NCBI GenBank assembly: GCA_011051425.1
Contig: DRLF01000246.1
Location: 1-6,485, forward strand
Source: Thiolapillus brandeum
GTDB taxonomy: Bacteria; Pseudomonadota; Gammaproteobacteria; Chromatiales; Chromatiaceae
Reading direction: 5' to 3'
Length of the DNA: 6,485 nucleotides
The position numbers and the translations under genes were made by a program. The notes below the pieces were generated by a model. That model ran no database searches and was not told where the DNA came from. It worked only from the letters and a program-made list of their open reading frames with translations. Within the stretch, counting starts at the first letter, position 1. Every line of letters begins with the position of its first letter. This document shows positions 1 to 6,102 of the stretch, one piece after another.

Positions 1-901
1 GCAAAGCCAGGCTGTTGCCCGTCTCATCCACCAGTTCCACACCCCGCCCCGCCCATATCTCACCAATGCAGGTGATATCAAAAGACAGCGCTTCCAGTTC
101 CGGTTGCAAGGACGGCGGCAGGGTAAAGCAAAGCTCGTAGTCATCCCCGCCGGCAAGCGCCGTTTCAGGATCGCCGGCATGGCCCCTGAATGCTGATGAC
201 AGCGGCAGCCTGGCCACCTCGATACGGGCGGCGCAACTGCTGCGCTCGCAGATATGCCCCAGGTCGGCCACCAGGCCATCCGATATATCGATACAGGTGC
301 GTACGCCCAGGTCCGCCAGCATCCGGCCTTCCTCGACCCGGGGCAGCGGGGTTTCGAGACGCGCACGCAGCCCGCCGGGGTCTTCACCAGCCTGCAGTAA
401 GCGCAGCGCCAGCGCCGCATCGCCGAGGGTGCCGGTGACACAGACAAGATCACCGGGTTTGGCGTTGGCACGTAACATGGCTTTTTCCGCCCCCAGGAAT
501 CCCGTGAGCTGCAGGGTGATGCTCAGGGGTCCCTGACAGGTATCACCACCCACCAGCTGCACACCGAATTGGCTGGCCAGACGCCGGAAACCCTGTACAA
601 AGCCCTGCAGCCAGTCATCGTCGATCCGGGGCATGGACAGGGACAGCAGCGCCCAGGCCGGTGTTGCACCCATGGCGGCCAGGTCGCTGAGATTCACCGC
701 CAGGGATTTATGTCCCACTGACGCGGGATCGGCATCTGGCAAGAAATGGCACCCGGCGATCAGTGTGTCCATGGTGGTGGCCAGCTGCTGCCCGGCAGGC
801 GGTTGCAGCAGGGCGCAATCGTCACCGATGCCGAGCAGGACGTCCTGCCCCGGTCGGGACAGTCCGGAAAAATAACGCTGGATGAGTGCGAATTCAGCCA
901 C
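1..901 (-). CDS. thiL: Thiamine-monophosphate kinase (3' end outside window)
   Basis: ThiL phosphorylates thiamine monophosphate with ATP to give thiamine diphosphate, the cytosolic last step of the pathway. Reading from a GTG at 901, 300 codons are open to the window edge. E. coli ThiL has about 325 residues, so roughly the last 20-25 are missing. Family motifs appear in order: GIGDDCA at residues 24-30 (metal/nucleotide aspartates D27, D28), MDTLIAG near 44-50, AVNLSDLAAMGA near 68-79, GGDT at 118-121, DISDGL at 205-210 and GGDDYELCF at 251-259. The GTG start (M-A-E-F-A-L-I) lines up with the E. coli N-terminus (MACGEFSLI). It overlaps the last 8 bases of nusB, with AAGGA just upstream at a rather short spacing, so translational coupling to nusB is likely. 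All visible catalytic motifs are intact. By synteny pgpA may follow, but that lies outside the window. Confidence 0.95.
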   Translation of the reverse strand, partial: MAEFALIQRYFSGLSRPGQDVLLGIGDDCALLQPPAGQQLATTMDTLIAGCHFLPDADPASVGHKSLAVNLSDLAAMGATPAWALLSLSMPRIDDDWLQGFVQGFRRLASQFGVQLVGGDTCQGPLSITLQLTGFLGAEKAMLRANAKPGDLVCVTGTLGDAALALRLLQAGEDPGGLRARLETPLPRVEEGRMLADLGVRTCIDISDGLVADLGHICERSSCAARIEVARLPLSSAFRGHAGDPETALAGGDDYELCFTLPPSLQPELEALSFDITCIGEIWAGRGVELVDETGNSLAL

Positions 902-1328
902 GCTTCCTTGCGGCGATTTCCACGGCGCGCAAGTCGTGGGCCAGCTTGTCCAGCACCCCGTTGATGTAGCGATGCCCCTTGTCCGCCCCAAAGGTCTTCG
1001 CCAGTTCCACCCACTCATTGATCACCACGCGATAGGGCACCTCGGGGTGCTTCGCCAGCTCATAGGCTCCCAGGCGCAGGATGGCGCGTTCCACCAGATC
1101 GACCTCTTCCACCGGCCGGTCGAGCAACGGTTGCAGATGCTTGTCCAGCATATCCACCTGAGCAGGCACACCGCTGACCAGATCCCGGAAATAATCCACC
1201 TGAAAACCACTGTTCTGGTGCTCGGTGAGAAAGCTCTCGACGATTTCACCGACATTGGCGCCGGCCACCTGCCACTGGTAGATGGCCTGGGTGGCCAGAC
1301 TGCGGGCCCTGCTGCGTTTCTTGCTCAC
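894..1328 (-). CDS. nusB: Transcription antitermination factor NusB
   Basis: NusB binds boxA RNA together with NusE (ribosomal protein S10) in the antitermination complex that supports rRNA transcription. The 144-residue product is close to the 139 residues of E. coli NusB and is all-helical in character. The N-terminus is basic ([19 protein letters not shown], residues 2-20), as expected for RNA contact. The middle carries YFRDLVSGV, and the C-terminal half carries the signature [13 protein letters not shown], then [18 protein letters not shown] and [13 protein letters not shown]. The start is GTG at 1328. It overlaps the ribH stop in a GTGA arrangement, and no separate Shine-Dalgarno sequence is visible, so reinitiation after ribH is the likely mode of translation. 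The ribH-nusB pairing is widespread in bacteria. Nothing is truncated. Confidence 0.96.
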   Translation of the reverse strand: MSKKRSRARSLATQAIYQWQVAGANVGEIVESFLTEHQNSGFQVDYFRDLVSGVPAQVDMLDKHLQPLLDRPVEEVDLVERAILRLGAYELAKHPEVPYRVVINEWVELAKTFGADKGHRYINGVLDKLAHDLRAVEIAARKRG

Positions 1329-1792
1329 AGCTGGCGCAACAGGGAGACCATTTCGATGGCAGACGCGGCGGCTTCACCGCCCTTGTTTCCGGCTTTGGTG
1401 CCAGCACGCTCGATAGCCTGTTCGATAGTGTCCACCGTGAGCACACCAAAAGCGATGGGAACGCCATGATTGAGAGAAACCTGGGCCATGCCTTTCACGG
1501 CCTCACCCGCCACGTATTCAAAATGAGGTGTGCCACCGCGAATCACGGCTCCCAGGGCAATGATGGCGTCATAGTCCCCGCTGGCAGCCACCTTGTCCAG
1601 TACCACCGGCATTTCAAACGCACCGGGTACACGTACCACGCTGATGTCTTCTTCACTGGCGCCATGACGCTTGAGCGTGTCGATGGCGCCCGCTTCAAGG
1701 CTGTCCACCACAAAGCTGTTCCAGCGCGCCACCACGACGCAAAAACGCCCGCCTTTTGCAATCAGGTTTCCTTCGATGGTCTTGATACTCAT
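1325..1792 (-). CDS. ribH: 6,7-dimethyl-8-ribityllumazine synthase
   Basis: RibH condenses 5-amino-6-ribitylamino-uracil with 3,4-dihydroxy-2-butanone 4-phosphate to form lumazine, the substrate of riboflavin synthase. It usually forms pentamers or 60-mer capsids in the cytosol. The product has 155 residues, the usual length. Visible signatures are ARWNSF at 22-27 (substrate-stacking aromatic W24), VPGAFEMP at 55-62, [15 protein letters not shown] at 80-94 with the expected catalytic histidine H90, FGVLTVDT at 115-122 and [14 protein letters not shown] at 129-142. The ATG at 1792 lies 11 nt after the ribBX stop with GAGG about 5 nt upstream, and its stop overlaps the nusB start. It supplies the step between RibBX and RibE, both encoded nearby. 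Confidence 0.97.
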   Translation of the reverse strand: MSIKTIEGNLIAKGGRFCVVVARWNSFVVDSLEAGAIDTLKRHGASEEDISVVRVPGAFEMPVVLDKVAASGDYDAIIALGAVIRGGTPHFEYVAGEAVKGMAQVSLNHGVPIAFGVLTVDTIEQAIERAGTKAGNKGGEAAASAIEMVSLLRQL

Positions 1793-1803
1793 ACTCGCCT
1801 CGC

Positions 1804-2946
1804 TTACTCCCCGTTTTCAGGGAGCTCAAAATCTACAAATTCGGTCACTTCCAGATGGAATCCGGCCAGGGCGTGTAAATGCTTGGGTGCACTCATGACA
1901 CGCATTTTCTTGACACCCAGGTCAATGAGGATTTGCGCGCCCACGCCGAAGGTGCGCAGTTCCTTGTCCTTGATCTTGCCATGATCTATAGGCACCACAC
2001 CATCGGCACTGCCCTTGAGCTGGCAGGCCTGAATACGCTGAACGATATCCCGCGCGGTATCGTGATTGCGCAATATCACCACGATGCCACTGCCCTCATG
2101 CTCGATCTGCTTCATGGCGTTCTTCAGGGGCCAGCCACACTCGGTATAGGTAGCCCCGAGCAGGTCACACAGACTGTTCTGCACATGCACACGTACCAGT
2201 ATGGGCTCGTCTTCCCTGATCACGCCTTTCACCAGCGCCAGATGTACCTCGTTGTCCACCACATCCTGATAGGCGATGACACGGAAATCCCCCGCTTCCG
2301 TGGGCAGCAGGCATTCGTTGATGCGCTCCACGGTCTTTTCGTTGCGCACGCGATATTCGATGAGATCCGCAATGGTGCCGATTTTCAGATCATGCTCTTT
2401 GGCAAAGACCTCCAGATCCGAACGCCGCGCCATGGTGCCGTCTTCATTGAGAATCTCCACGATCACTGACGTGGGGCTCAGCCCCGCCAGCCGCGCCAGG
2501 TCACAGCCGGCCTCCGTATGCCCTGCACGCACCAGCACCCCACCCGGCTGGGCCATGAGGGGAAAGATGTGGCCAGGCTGCACCAGGTCTTCGGGACGGG
2601 CATCGGGCTTGACCGCAGCCTGCACCGTAATGGCGCGATCGGCGGCGGAAATGCCCGTGGTCACGCCTTCCGCCGCTTCGATGGATATGGTGAAGTTGGT
2701 CGATTCCAGCTGATCGGCGGCATTCACCATCAGCGGCAGACGCAGTTGCTGGCAACGTTCCTTGGTGAGAGTGAGGCAGATCAGCCCGCGACCGTACTTG
2801 GCCATGAAATTGATGGAATCCGGTGTAACCTTGTCCGCAGCAATCACCAGGTCGCCTTCGTTTTCGCGATCTTCATCGTCCATGATGATGACCATCTTGC
2901 CCTGGCGCAGATCTTCGATGATTTCTTCTGTAGTATTGAGTGCCAT
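1804..2946 (-). CDS. ribBX: RibBX: 3,4-dihydroxy-2-butanone 4-phosphate synthase with degenerate GTP cyclohydrolase II-like domain
   Basis: The N-terminal half (about 1-200 of 380) is a RibB domain that converts ribulose 5-phosphate to 3,4-dihydroxy-2-butanone 4-phosphate plus formate. [10 protein letters not shown] at 23-32, [15 protein letters not shown] at 90-104, GHIFPL at 125-130, [11 protein letters not shown] at 140-150 and [11 protein letters not shown] at 164-174 are intact. The C-terminal half (about 205-370) resembles GTP cyclohydrolase II but lacks its active site. E. coli RibA zinc ligands C54/C65/C67 align with N257/T268/C270, the QEGR segment aligns with NHDT (294-297), and TNNPKK aligns with MSAPKH (351-356). 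This matches RibBX, described in Proteobacteria including Shewanella, whose C-terminal domain does not complement ribA. Many databases will call it RibBA. ATG 2946 is preferred. An in-frame TTG at 2952 would add two residues. Neither has a good ribosome binding site. Confidence 0.93.
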   Translation of the reverse strand: MALNTTEEIIEDLRQGKMVIIMDDEDRENEGDLVIAADKVTPDSINFMAKYGRGLICLTLTKERCQQLRLPLMVNAADQLESTNFTISIEAAEGVTTGISAADRAITVQAAVKPDARPEDLVQPGHIFPLMAQPGGVLVRAGHTEAGCDLARLAGLSPTSVIVEILNEDGTMARRSDLEVFAKEHDLKIGTIADLIEYRVRNEKTVERINECLLPTEAGDFRVIAYQDVVDNEVHLALVKGVIREDEPILVRVHVQNSLCDLLGATYTECGWPLKNAMKQIEHEGSGIVVILRNHDTARDIVQRIQACQLKGSADGVVPIDHGKIKDKELRTFGVGAQILIDLGVKKMRVMSAPKHLHALAGFHLEVTEFVDFELPENGE

Positions 2947-2977
2947 TGGCAATATTGTTCGTCGAATAAAAGGAAGC

Positions 2978-2982
2978 AGGAG
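2978..2982 (+). promoter_or_regulatory. Shine-Dalgarno sequence of the class II aldolase gene
   Basis: AGGAG lies 8 nt before the ATG at 2991, an ideal spacing. A second purine-rich block (AAAGGAAG, 2968-2975) lies just upstream. This fixes the start of the plus-strand gene and is one reason to accept that reading frame as real rather than a shadow ORF. Confidence 0.75.
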
Positions 2983-2991
2983 ATTCTAACA
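2983..2991 (-). promoter_or_regulatory. Candidate extended -10 promoter for ribBX
   Basis: On the minus strand this reads TGTTAGAAT, which fits the sigma-70 extended -10 pattern TGnTATAAT with one mismatch in the hexamer. No good -35 box lies 16-18 nt upstream, which an extended -10 can tolerate. The start of transcription would fall near 2976, giving a leader of about 30 nt before the ribBX ATG. The site overlaps the start codon and ribosome binding region of the divergent aldolase gene. ribBX is cut off from ribE by a reversed gene and so needs some promoter here or inside that gene. A motif this short can occur by chance. Confidence 0.33.
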
Positions 2992-3620
2992 TGAACCACA
3001 GCGCGGAAGGAGTCATCAGGTTCGATCTGACCCATACGAAAACCCCTGCCCTGCCTGTGGAAGACACGGCCACACTGCGCGCCTGGTTCACCATCCTGCG
3101 CCAACTGGAATTGCTGGGACAGGATCCCGGGCGTTATCTGGGTTATGCCTACGGCAACATCAGCACGAGGACACAGGGCGGGTTTGTCATCAGCTGCACC
3201 CAGACCAGCGGCAAGACAGCACTGCAGCAGGAGGATTTTGCCCTGGTCACAGGTTTCGATACGCGCAGCAACCGGCTGGTATCCGAAGGCCCCTGCCCGC
3301 CCTCTTCGGAAGCCATGACCCACGGTGCCGTGTATCAGGCGCTACCCCGGACAGGGGCTGTGTTCCATGTCCATTCCCCCATCATCTGGCGACAGGCCAG
3401 GGCACTGGCTCTGCCCGAAACCGACCCATCCATCGAATACGGCACGCCGGAAATGGCCGAAGCTGTAATGACGCTGTTGCAGGACAACCCGGCCCGGGTG
3501 TTCAGCATGGGCGGGCATGAAGACGGAATCGTCGCCTGGGGAGGGAATGCCGCCGAAGCCGGATGCCGCCTGCTGGACACCCTTGCCCAGGCTCGGACTC
3601 AGTCAAATAGGTTGCGGTGA
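2991..3620 (+). CDS. Class II aldolase/adducin-family protein
   Basis: This 209-residue protein has the class II aldolase fold family signature, in the group that includes L-fuculose-phosphate aldolase, L-ribulose-5-phosphate 4-epimerase and methylthioribulose-1-phosphate dehydratase. Visible elements are GYAYGNIS at 51-58 (phosphate/substrate loop), CPPSSEAMTH at 102-111 with the expected catalytic acid E107, AVFHVHSP at 123-130 with metal ligands H126 and H128, and GGHEDGIVAWG at 174-184 with the third metal histidine H176. The enzyme is therefore probably an active divalent-metal lyase, dehydratase or epimerase. The loop usually written TPTG is SCTQTSG here, so the substrate may differ from the named members and I assign none. 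It has no signal peptide or membrane segment. It lies on the opposite strand from every other gene, between ribE and ribBX, with a good ribosome binding site. MtnB is a possible but unsupported alternative, since no methionine salvage gene is nearby. Confidence 0.88.
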   Translation: MNHSAEGVIRFDLTHTKTPALPVEDTATLRAWFTILRQLELLGQDPGRYLGYAYGNISTRTQGGFVISCTQTSGKTALQQEDFALVTGFDTRSNRLVSEGPCPPSSEAMTHGAVYQALPRTGAVFHVHSPIIWRQARALALPETDPSIEYGTPEMAEAVMTLLQDNPARVFSMGGHEDGIVAWGGNAAEAGCRLLDTLAQARTQSNRLR

Positions 3621-3650
3621 GATCTTGCGAGCCGCATCCTACCCCTCGGC

Positions 3651-4310
3651 CTACTCCAGAAAGCCGGCCTTGGCCAGGGTTTCCATGGTCAGACCCTGGG
3701 CACCCGGTTCCACCGCCTTGTCACCCAGCAACAGGCGCTCGAGATAGCGGGCGATGAGATCGACTTCCAGGTTCACCTGACTGCCGGCCCGGTAGGTGTC
3801 CATGATGGTTTCCTGCAAGGTGTGGGGTACGATATTGAGCTCGAAACGGGCGCCGTCCACACCGTTTACCGTGAGGCTGGTGCCGTCCACGGTAATGGAG
3901 CCCTTGTGTACGATGTATTTCGCCAGTTCCGCCGGGGCCTCGATGACAAAACGCACCGAACGCGCATCCTCCTGTCGGGAGATCACCGTACCCAGCCCGT
4001 CCACGTGACCACTCACCAGGTGACCGCCCAGGCGGGTGGCCAGGGTCAGGGCTTTTTCCAGGTTCACCGGGCTGCCGCTCTTGAGATTGCCCAGAGAGGT
4101 CAGTGACAGGGTTTCCCCGGACACGTCCGCCACGAACCCGTTACCCGGCAGTTCCACCGCCGTGAGGCAGACGCCGTTCACGGCGATGCTGTCGCCCAGC
4201 GCCACGTCGGACAGATCCAGCTTGCCCGTGTCTATGCCCAGGCGGATGTCGCCGCCCTGGTCCTTTATGCCGGTGACTTTGCCAATGGCCTGGATGATGC
4301 CTGTGAACAT
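3651..4310 (-). CDS. ribE: Riboflavin synthase, alpha chain
   Basis: Riboflavin synthase dismutates two 6,7-dimethyl-8-ribityllumazine molecules into riboflavin and a recyclable pyrimidine. The 219-residue product shows the two tandem lumazine-binding domains of this trimeric enzyme. The first starts with MFTGII and contains GDSIAVNGVCLT at 39-50, including conserved C48. The second begins after GGHLVSGHVDG (95-105, with H102) and contains KGSITVDGTSLTV at 136-148 and NIVPHT at 159-164. The C-terminal helix DLIARYLERLL (184-194) is followed by about 25 residues that extend past the conserved helix. The start ATG at 4310 sits 6 nt after the ribD stop, and the GGGGAG inside the last ribD codons serves as its ribosome binding site. 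It converges with the plus-strand aldolase gene. In E. coli the same enzyme is called RibC (RibE in some schemes). Confidence 0.96.
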   Translation of the reverse strand: MFTGIIQAIGKVTGIKDQGGDIRLGIDTGKLDLSDVALGDSIAVNGVCLTAVELPGNGFVADVSGETLSLTSLGNLKSGSPVNLEKALTLATRLGGHLVSGHVDGLGTVISRQEDARSVRFVIEAPAELAKYIVHKGSITVDGTSLTVNGVDGARFELNIVPHTLQETIMDTYRAGSQVNLEVDLIARYLERLLLGDKAVEPGAQGLTMETLAKAGFLE

Positions 4311-4316
4311 TTGCGC

Positions 4317-5435
4317 TTACTCCCCGGCAACCGTGGCCGAAATACGAAAATCCCGCCCCACCGGACGGATATCCTGGATCCTCAGATCGATGCGGTCTGC
4401 CATTTTCTCCAGCCCCGGCAAATGGAACAGCCCTCTCGCCTGGTGCCCCATGAGATGAGGTGCCATGTAGATGATGAGCTCGTCGATGACGCCTGCTTTG
4501 AGGGCGGCCCCCGCCAGGGTGGGGCCGGCCTCGATGAGCACCTCATTGATTTCCTGTTCCGCCAGTTCGCCCATGACCCGTGGCAAATCCAGCCCCCCTT
4601 CCAGTTTCAGCACATCGGCACCGGCTTGGCGCAATCGGCGCGCTTTGGCGTCATCTCCCCGGCTGTGTATGACCTGCACCAGCCCTTCCACGGAAAACAG
4701 TCTGGCATTCTCAGGCACCCGCAGACTGGAATCCAGCAGCACCCGCAGGGGCTGTCGAAAATACGCGCTGCTCTCCACACCGGGAAGCTCTTCGGGCGTC
4801 AGGCGCACATTCATGGATGGATCGTCCGCCAGCACGGTGCCGATGCCGGTGACGACCGCTGAACTGCGGGCGCGCAGGCGCTGCACATCACGTCGGGCAT
4901 CTTCCCCGGTGATCCAGACGCTTTCGCCGCTGGCCATGGCAGTGCGCCCGTCCAGGCTCATGGCCAGCTTGCAGCGCACCCAGGGCATACCTGTCTTCAT
5001 GCGCTTGATGAAACCGGGATTGAGCTTTTCCGCCTCGGCTTGCAGCAGGCCGGAAGCCACGGACACCCCCTGTTTCCTGAGCAGAGCCATGCCTTTGCCC
5101 GCCACCAGGGGGTTGGGATCTTCCATGGCAGCGACAACCCGCGTGACGCCCGCCTCGACAAGACCTTCTGTACAGGGCGGCGTCTTACCGTGGTGGCAGC
5201 AGGGCTCCAGGGTAACGTAAGCTGTTGCTCCGTGTGCGTTTTCGCCGGCTTCGGCGATAGCGATGCGCTCGGCATGGGGCTCGCCGGCCTTGCGGTGCCA
5301 GCCCTCGCCAACGATTTCACCATCCCGCACCAGCACACAACCCACGCGCGGGTTGGGATCCGTGGTGTAGAGTCCCCTCCAGGCAAGCTGGATGGCGCGG
5401 GCCATGTGCTCGTAGTCTTCTTTGGTAAATGTCAT
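4317..5435 (-). CDS. ribD: Bifunctional diaminohydroxyphosphoribosylaminopyrimidine deaminase / 5-amino-6-(5-phosphoribosylamino)uracil reductase
   Basis: RibD carries out the second and third steps of riboflavin synthesis: zinc-dependent deamination of the pyrimidine, then NADPH reduction of the ribose side chain. The product has 372 residues (367 in E. coli). The deaminase domain (about 1-145) contains TTDPNPRVGCVLV at 24-36, HAE at 54-56 (zinc H54, proton shuttle E56) and LEPCCHHGKTPPC at 76-88 (zinc C79 and C88). Its PCCH replaces the more usual PCSH. The reductase domain (about 150-368) contains CKLAMSLDGRTA, SGESVWITG, TVLADDPSMNVR, LIEAGPTLAGA and a C-terminal LPGLEKMAD. ATG 5435 fits the E. 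coli start, although no Shine-Dalgarno sequence is visible before it. It is separated from nrdR by 160 nt and runs into ribE with a 6-nt gap. Both active sites look complete. Confidence 0.96.
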   Translation of the reverse strand: MTFTKEDYEHMARAIQLAWRGLYTTDPNPRVGCVLVRDGEIVGEGWHRKAGEPHAERIAIAEAGENAHGATAYVTLEPCCHHGKTPPCTEGLVEAGVTRVVAAMEDPNPLVAGKGMALLRKQGVSVASGLLQAEAEKLNPGFIKRMKTGMPWVRCKLAMSLDGRTAMASGESVWITGEDARRDVQRLRARSSAVVTGIGTVLADDPSMNVRLTPEELPGVESSAYFRQPLRVLLDSSLRVPENARLFSVEGLVQVIHSRGDDAKARRLRQAGADVLKLEGGLDLPRVMGELAEQEINEVLIEAGPTLAGAALKAGVIDELIIYMAPHLMGHQARGLFHLPGLEKMADRIDLRIQDIRPVGRDFRISATVAGE

Positions 5436-5503
5436 GTTGGCATTGTAAGCGGCAATGATGCAGTTCGCTCGCTCACCACATCCTACCCATTGTCCCTCAA
5501 TGT

Positions 5504-5525
5504 TGGTCGGGCTTCAGCCCGACAA
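5504..5525 (+). repeat. REP-like palindrome, copy 1
   Basis: The core GTCGGGCTTCAGCCCGAC (5506-5523) is an 18-nt near-perfect palindrome able to fold into a 7-bp stem with a TTCA loop. It resembles the short dispersed extragenic palindromes of many gammaproteobacteria, which are associated with RAYT (TnpA-REP) transposases. It lies in the nrdR-ribD gap, the usual kind of place for such elements. Copy 2 lies 11 nt beyond in opposite orientation. Whether it is repeated across the genome cannot be seen from this window. Confidence 0.75.
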
Positions 5526-5536
5526 CCTGGCGCTTG

Positions 5537-5558
5537 TTGTCGGACTGAAGTCCGACCT
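5537..5558 (-). repeat. REP-like palindrome, copy 2 (inverted relative to copy 1)
   Basis: The plus strand reads GTCGGACTGAAGTCCGAC at 5539-5556. On the minus strand this is GTCGGACTTCAGTCCGAC, the same element as copy 1 except for a G-to-A change in one arm and the matching C-to-T change in the other, so the stem is preserved. The two copies also match outside the core (GG before it, AA after it). The inverted pair could form two small hairpins or one long stem of about 21 bp around an 11-nt loop, an arrangement like a BIME (paired REPs). Confidence 0.75.
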
Positions 5559-5579
5559 ACAGACTGAGTTTATTCGAAC

Positions 5580-5595
5580 CGGGCGGAAACGCCCG
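5580..5595 (-). other. Small hairpin directly after the nrdR stop codon
   Basis: Immediately after the TAA of nrdR the minus strand reads CGGGCGTTTCCGCCCG, a 6-bp GC-rich stem closed by a TTTC loop. No T-tract follows (the next bases are GTTCGAATAAA), so it does not qualify as an intrinsic terminator. It could stabilise a 3' end, or it may be incidental. The REP pair lies about 20 nt further downstream. Confidence 0.4.
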
Positions 5596-6099
5596 TTATT
5601 TCTCCCTGCCCAGCAGGTCCAGCTGTTTGCGCAAGGCCTCGGGATCGGGCTGCTGTTCCAGGCGTTCGATTTCCTCACGGAAGGCCTGCACGTCCTGGAA
5701 CTGGCGGTACACCGAGGCAAAACGAACGTAGGCAACCTGATCCAGTCCTTTGAGCTCTTCCATCACCAGCTCGCCGATACGCTCGGTGGGCACTTCCGGG
5801 TCGCCGGGCGCCATGAGCTTTCGGGTGATACGGCTGATGGCCGCCTCGAGATCGTCTGTGCTCACCGGGCGCTTCTCCAAGGCCCGTAACATGCCCAGAC
5901 GCAGCTTCATTTCATCGAAACTGGCGCGGCTGCCATCGGACTTGACCACCCGTGGCAGGTTCAGCTCCACCTTTTCATAGGTGGTGAAACGCTCCCGGCA
6001 CTCGATGCATTCGCGCCGCCGCCGCACCTGGTCACCTTCTCCCGCCGCGCGGGAGTCGATAACCTTGGTGTCCCGGGCGTTGCAGAACGGGCAGCGCAT
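5596..6099 (-). CDS. nrdR: Transcriptional repressor NrdR
   Basis: NrdR represses ribonucleotide reductase operons by binding paired NrdR boxes, and senses ATP/dATP through its ATP-cone. The 167-residue product starts with the zinc ribbon MRCPFC (C3, C6) and ends that module with [12 protein letters not shown] (C31, C34). The basic stretch RRRREC lies between the cysteine pairs. The ATP-cone follows from about residue 46 ([23 protein letters not shown]) to the conserved [15 protein letters not shown] near 125-140. The C-terminal tail of about 25 residues is charged and makes the protein longer than the 149-residue E. coli form, though this is within family variation. The ATG is 3 nt after the glyA stop, suggesting cotranscription and translational coupling. 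No NrdR box is apparent in the window. Confidence 0.96.
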   Translation of the reverse strand: MRCPFCNARDTKVIDSRAAGEGDQVRRRRECIECRERFTTYEKVELNLPRVVKSDGSRASFDEMKLRLGMLRALEKRPVSTDDLEAAISRITRKLMAPGDPEVPTERIGELVMEELKGLDQVAYVRFASVYRQFQDVQAFREEIERLEQQPDPEALRKQLDLLGREK

Positions 6100-6102
6100 G
6101 GA

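Noticed and set aside
882..1469. Plus-strand open frame of 195 codons
   Set aside because: It lies wholly antisense to nusB, thiL and ribH, which have clear family motifs. It has no recognisable domain and is explained by GC-rich codon bias in the opposite strand.
1879..2469. Plus-strand open frame of 196 codons
   Set aside because: Antisense to ribBX throughout. The histidine-rich translation is the mirror of the RibB/RibA-like coding sequence, with no ribosome binding site or domain of its own.
2950..2952. TTG as the ribBX start codon
   Set aside because: The in-frame ATG two codons downstream gives [10 protein letters not shown], which resembles the usual beginning of these proteins as I recall them, and the TTG has no better ribosome binding site. 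The difference is only two residues, so this remains open.
2844..3323. Minus-strand open frame of 159 codons spanning the ribBX start and the aldolase gene
   Set aside because: It overlaps two genes with strong family motifs, in another frame of ribBX and antisense to the aldolase. Its translation shows no family signature.
2991..3620. Calling the plus-strand gene MtnB (methylthioribulose-1-phosphate dehydratase) or FucA
   Set aside because: The metal histidines and catalytic glutamate are shared by the whole class II aldolase family, and neither methionine salvage nor fucose genes are present. The substrate cannot be assigned from this window.
4471..5220. Plus-strand open frame of 249 codons
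   Set aside because: Fully antisense to the intact ribD. The Ser/Arg/Pro-rich low-complexity translation is typical of a shadow frame.
5488..5502. CATTG/CAATG inverted repeat with a 5-nt loop next to the first REP-like element
   Set aside because: The five-base arms are too short to separate from chance, and the pattern does not extend outward.
5504..5558. Two-repeat CRISPR-like unit
   Set aside because: The two copies are in opposite orientation, only about 20 nt long and separated by about 11 nt, with no cas gene nearby. A REP pair is the better reading.
5580..5595. Rho-independent terminator after nrdR
   Set aside because: The stem is GC-rich and well placed, but no T-tract follows on the minus strand. 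I kept it only as an unassigned hairpin.
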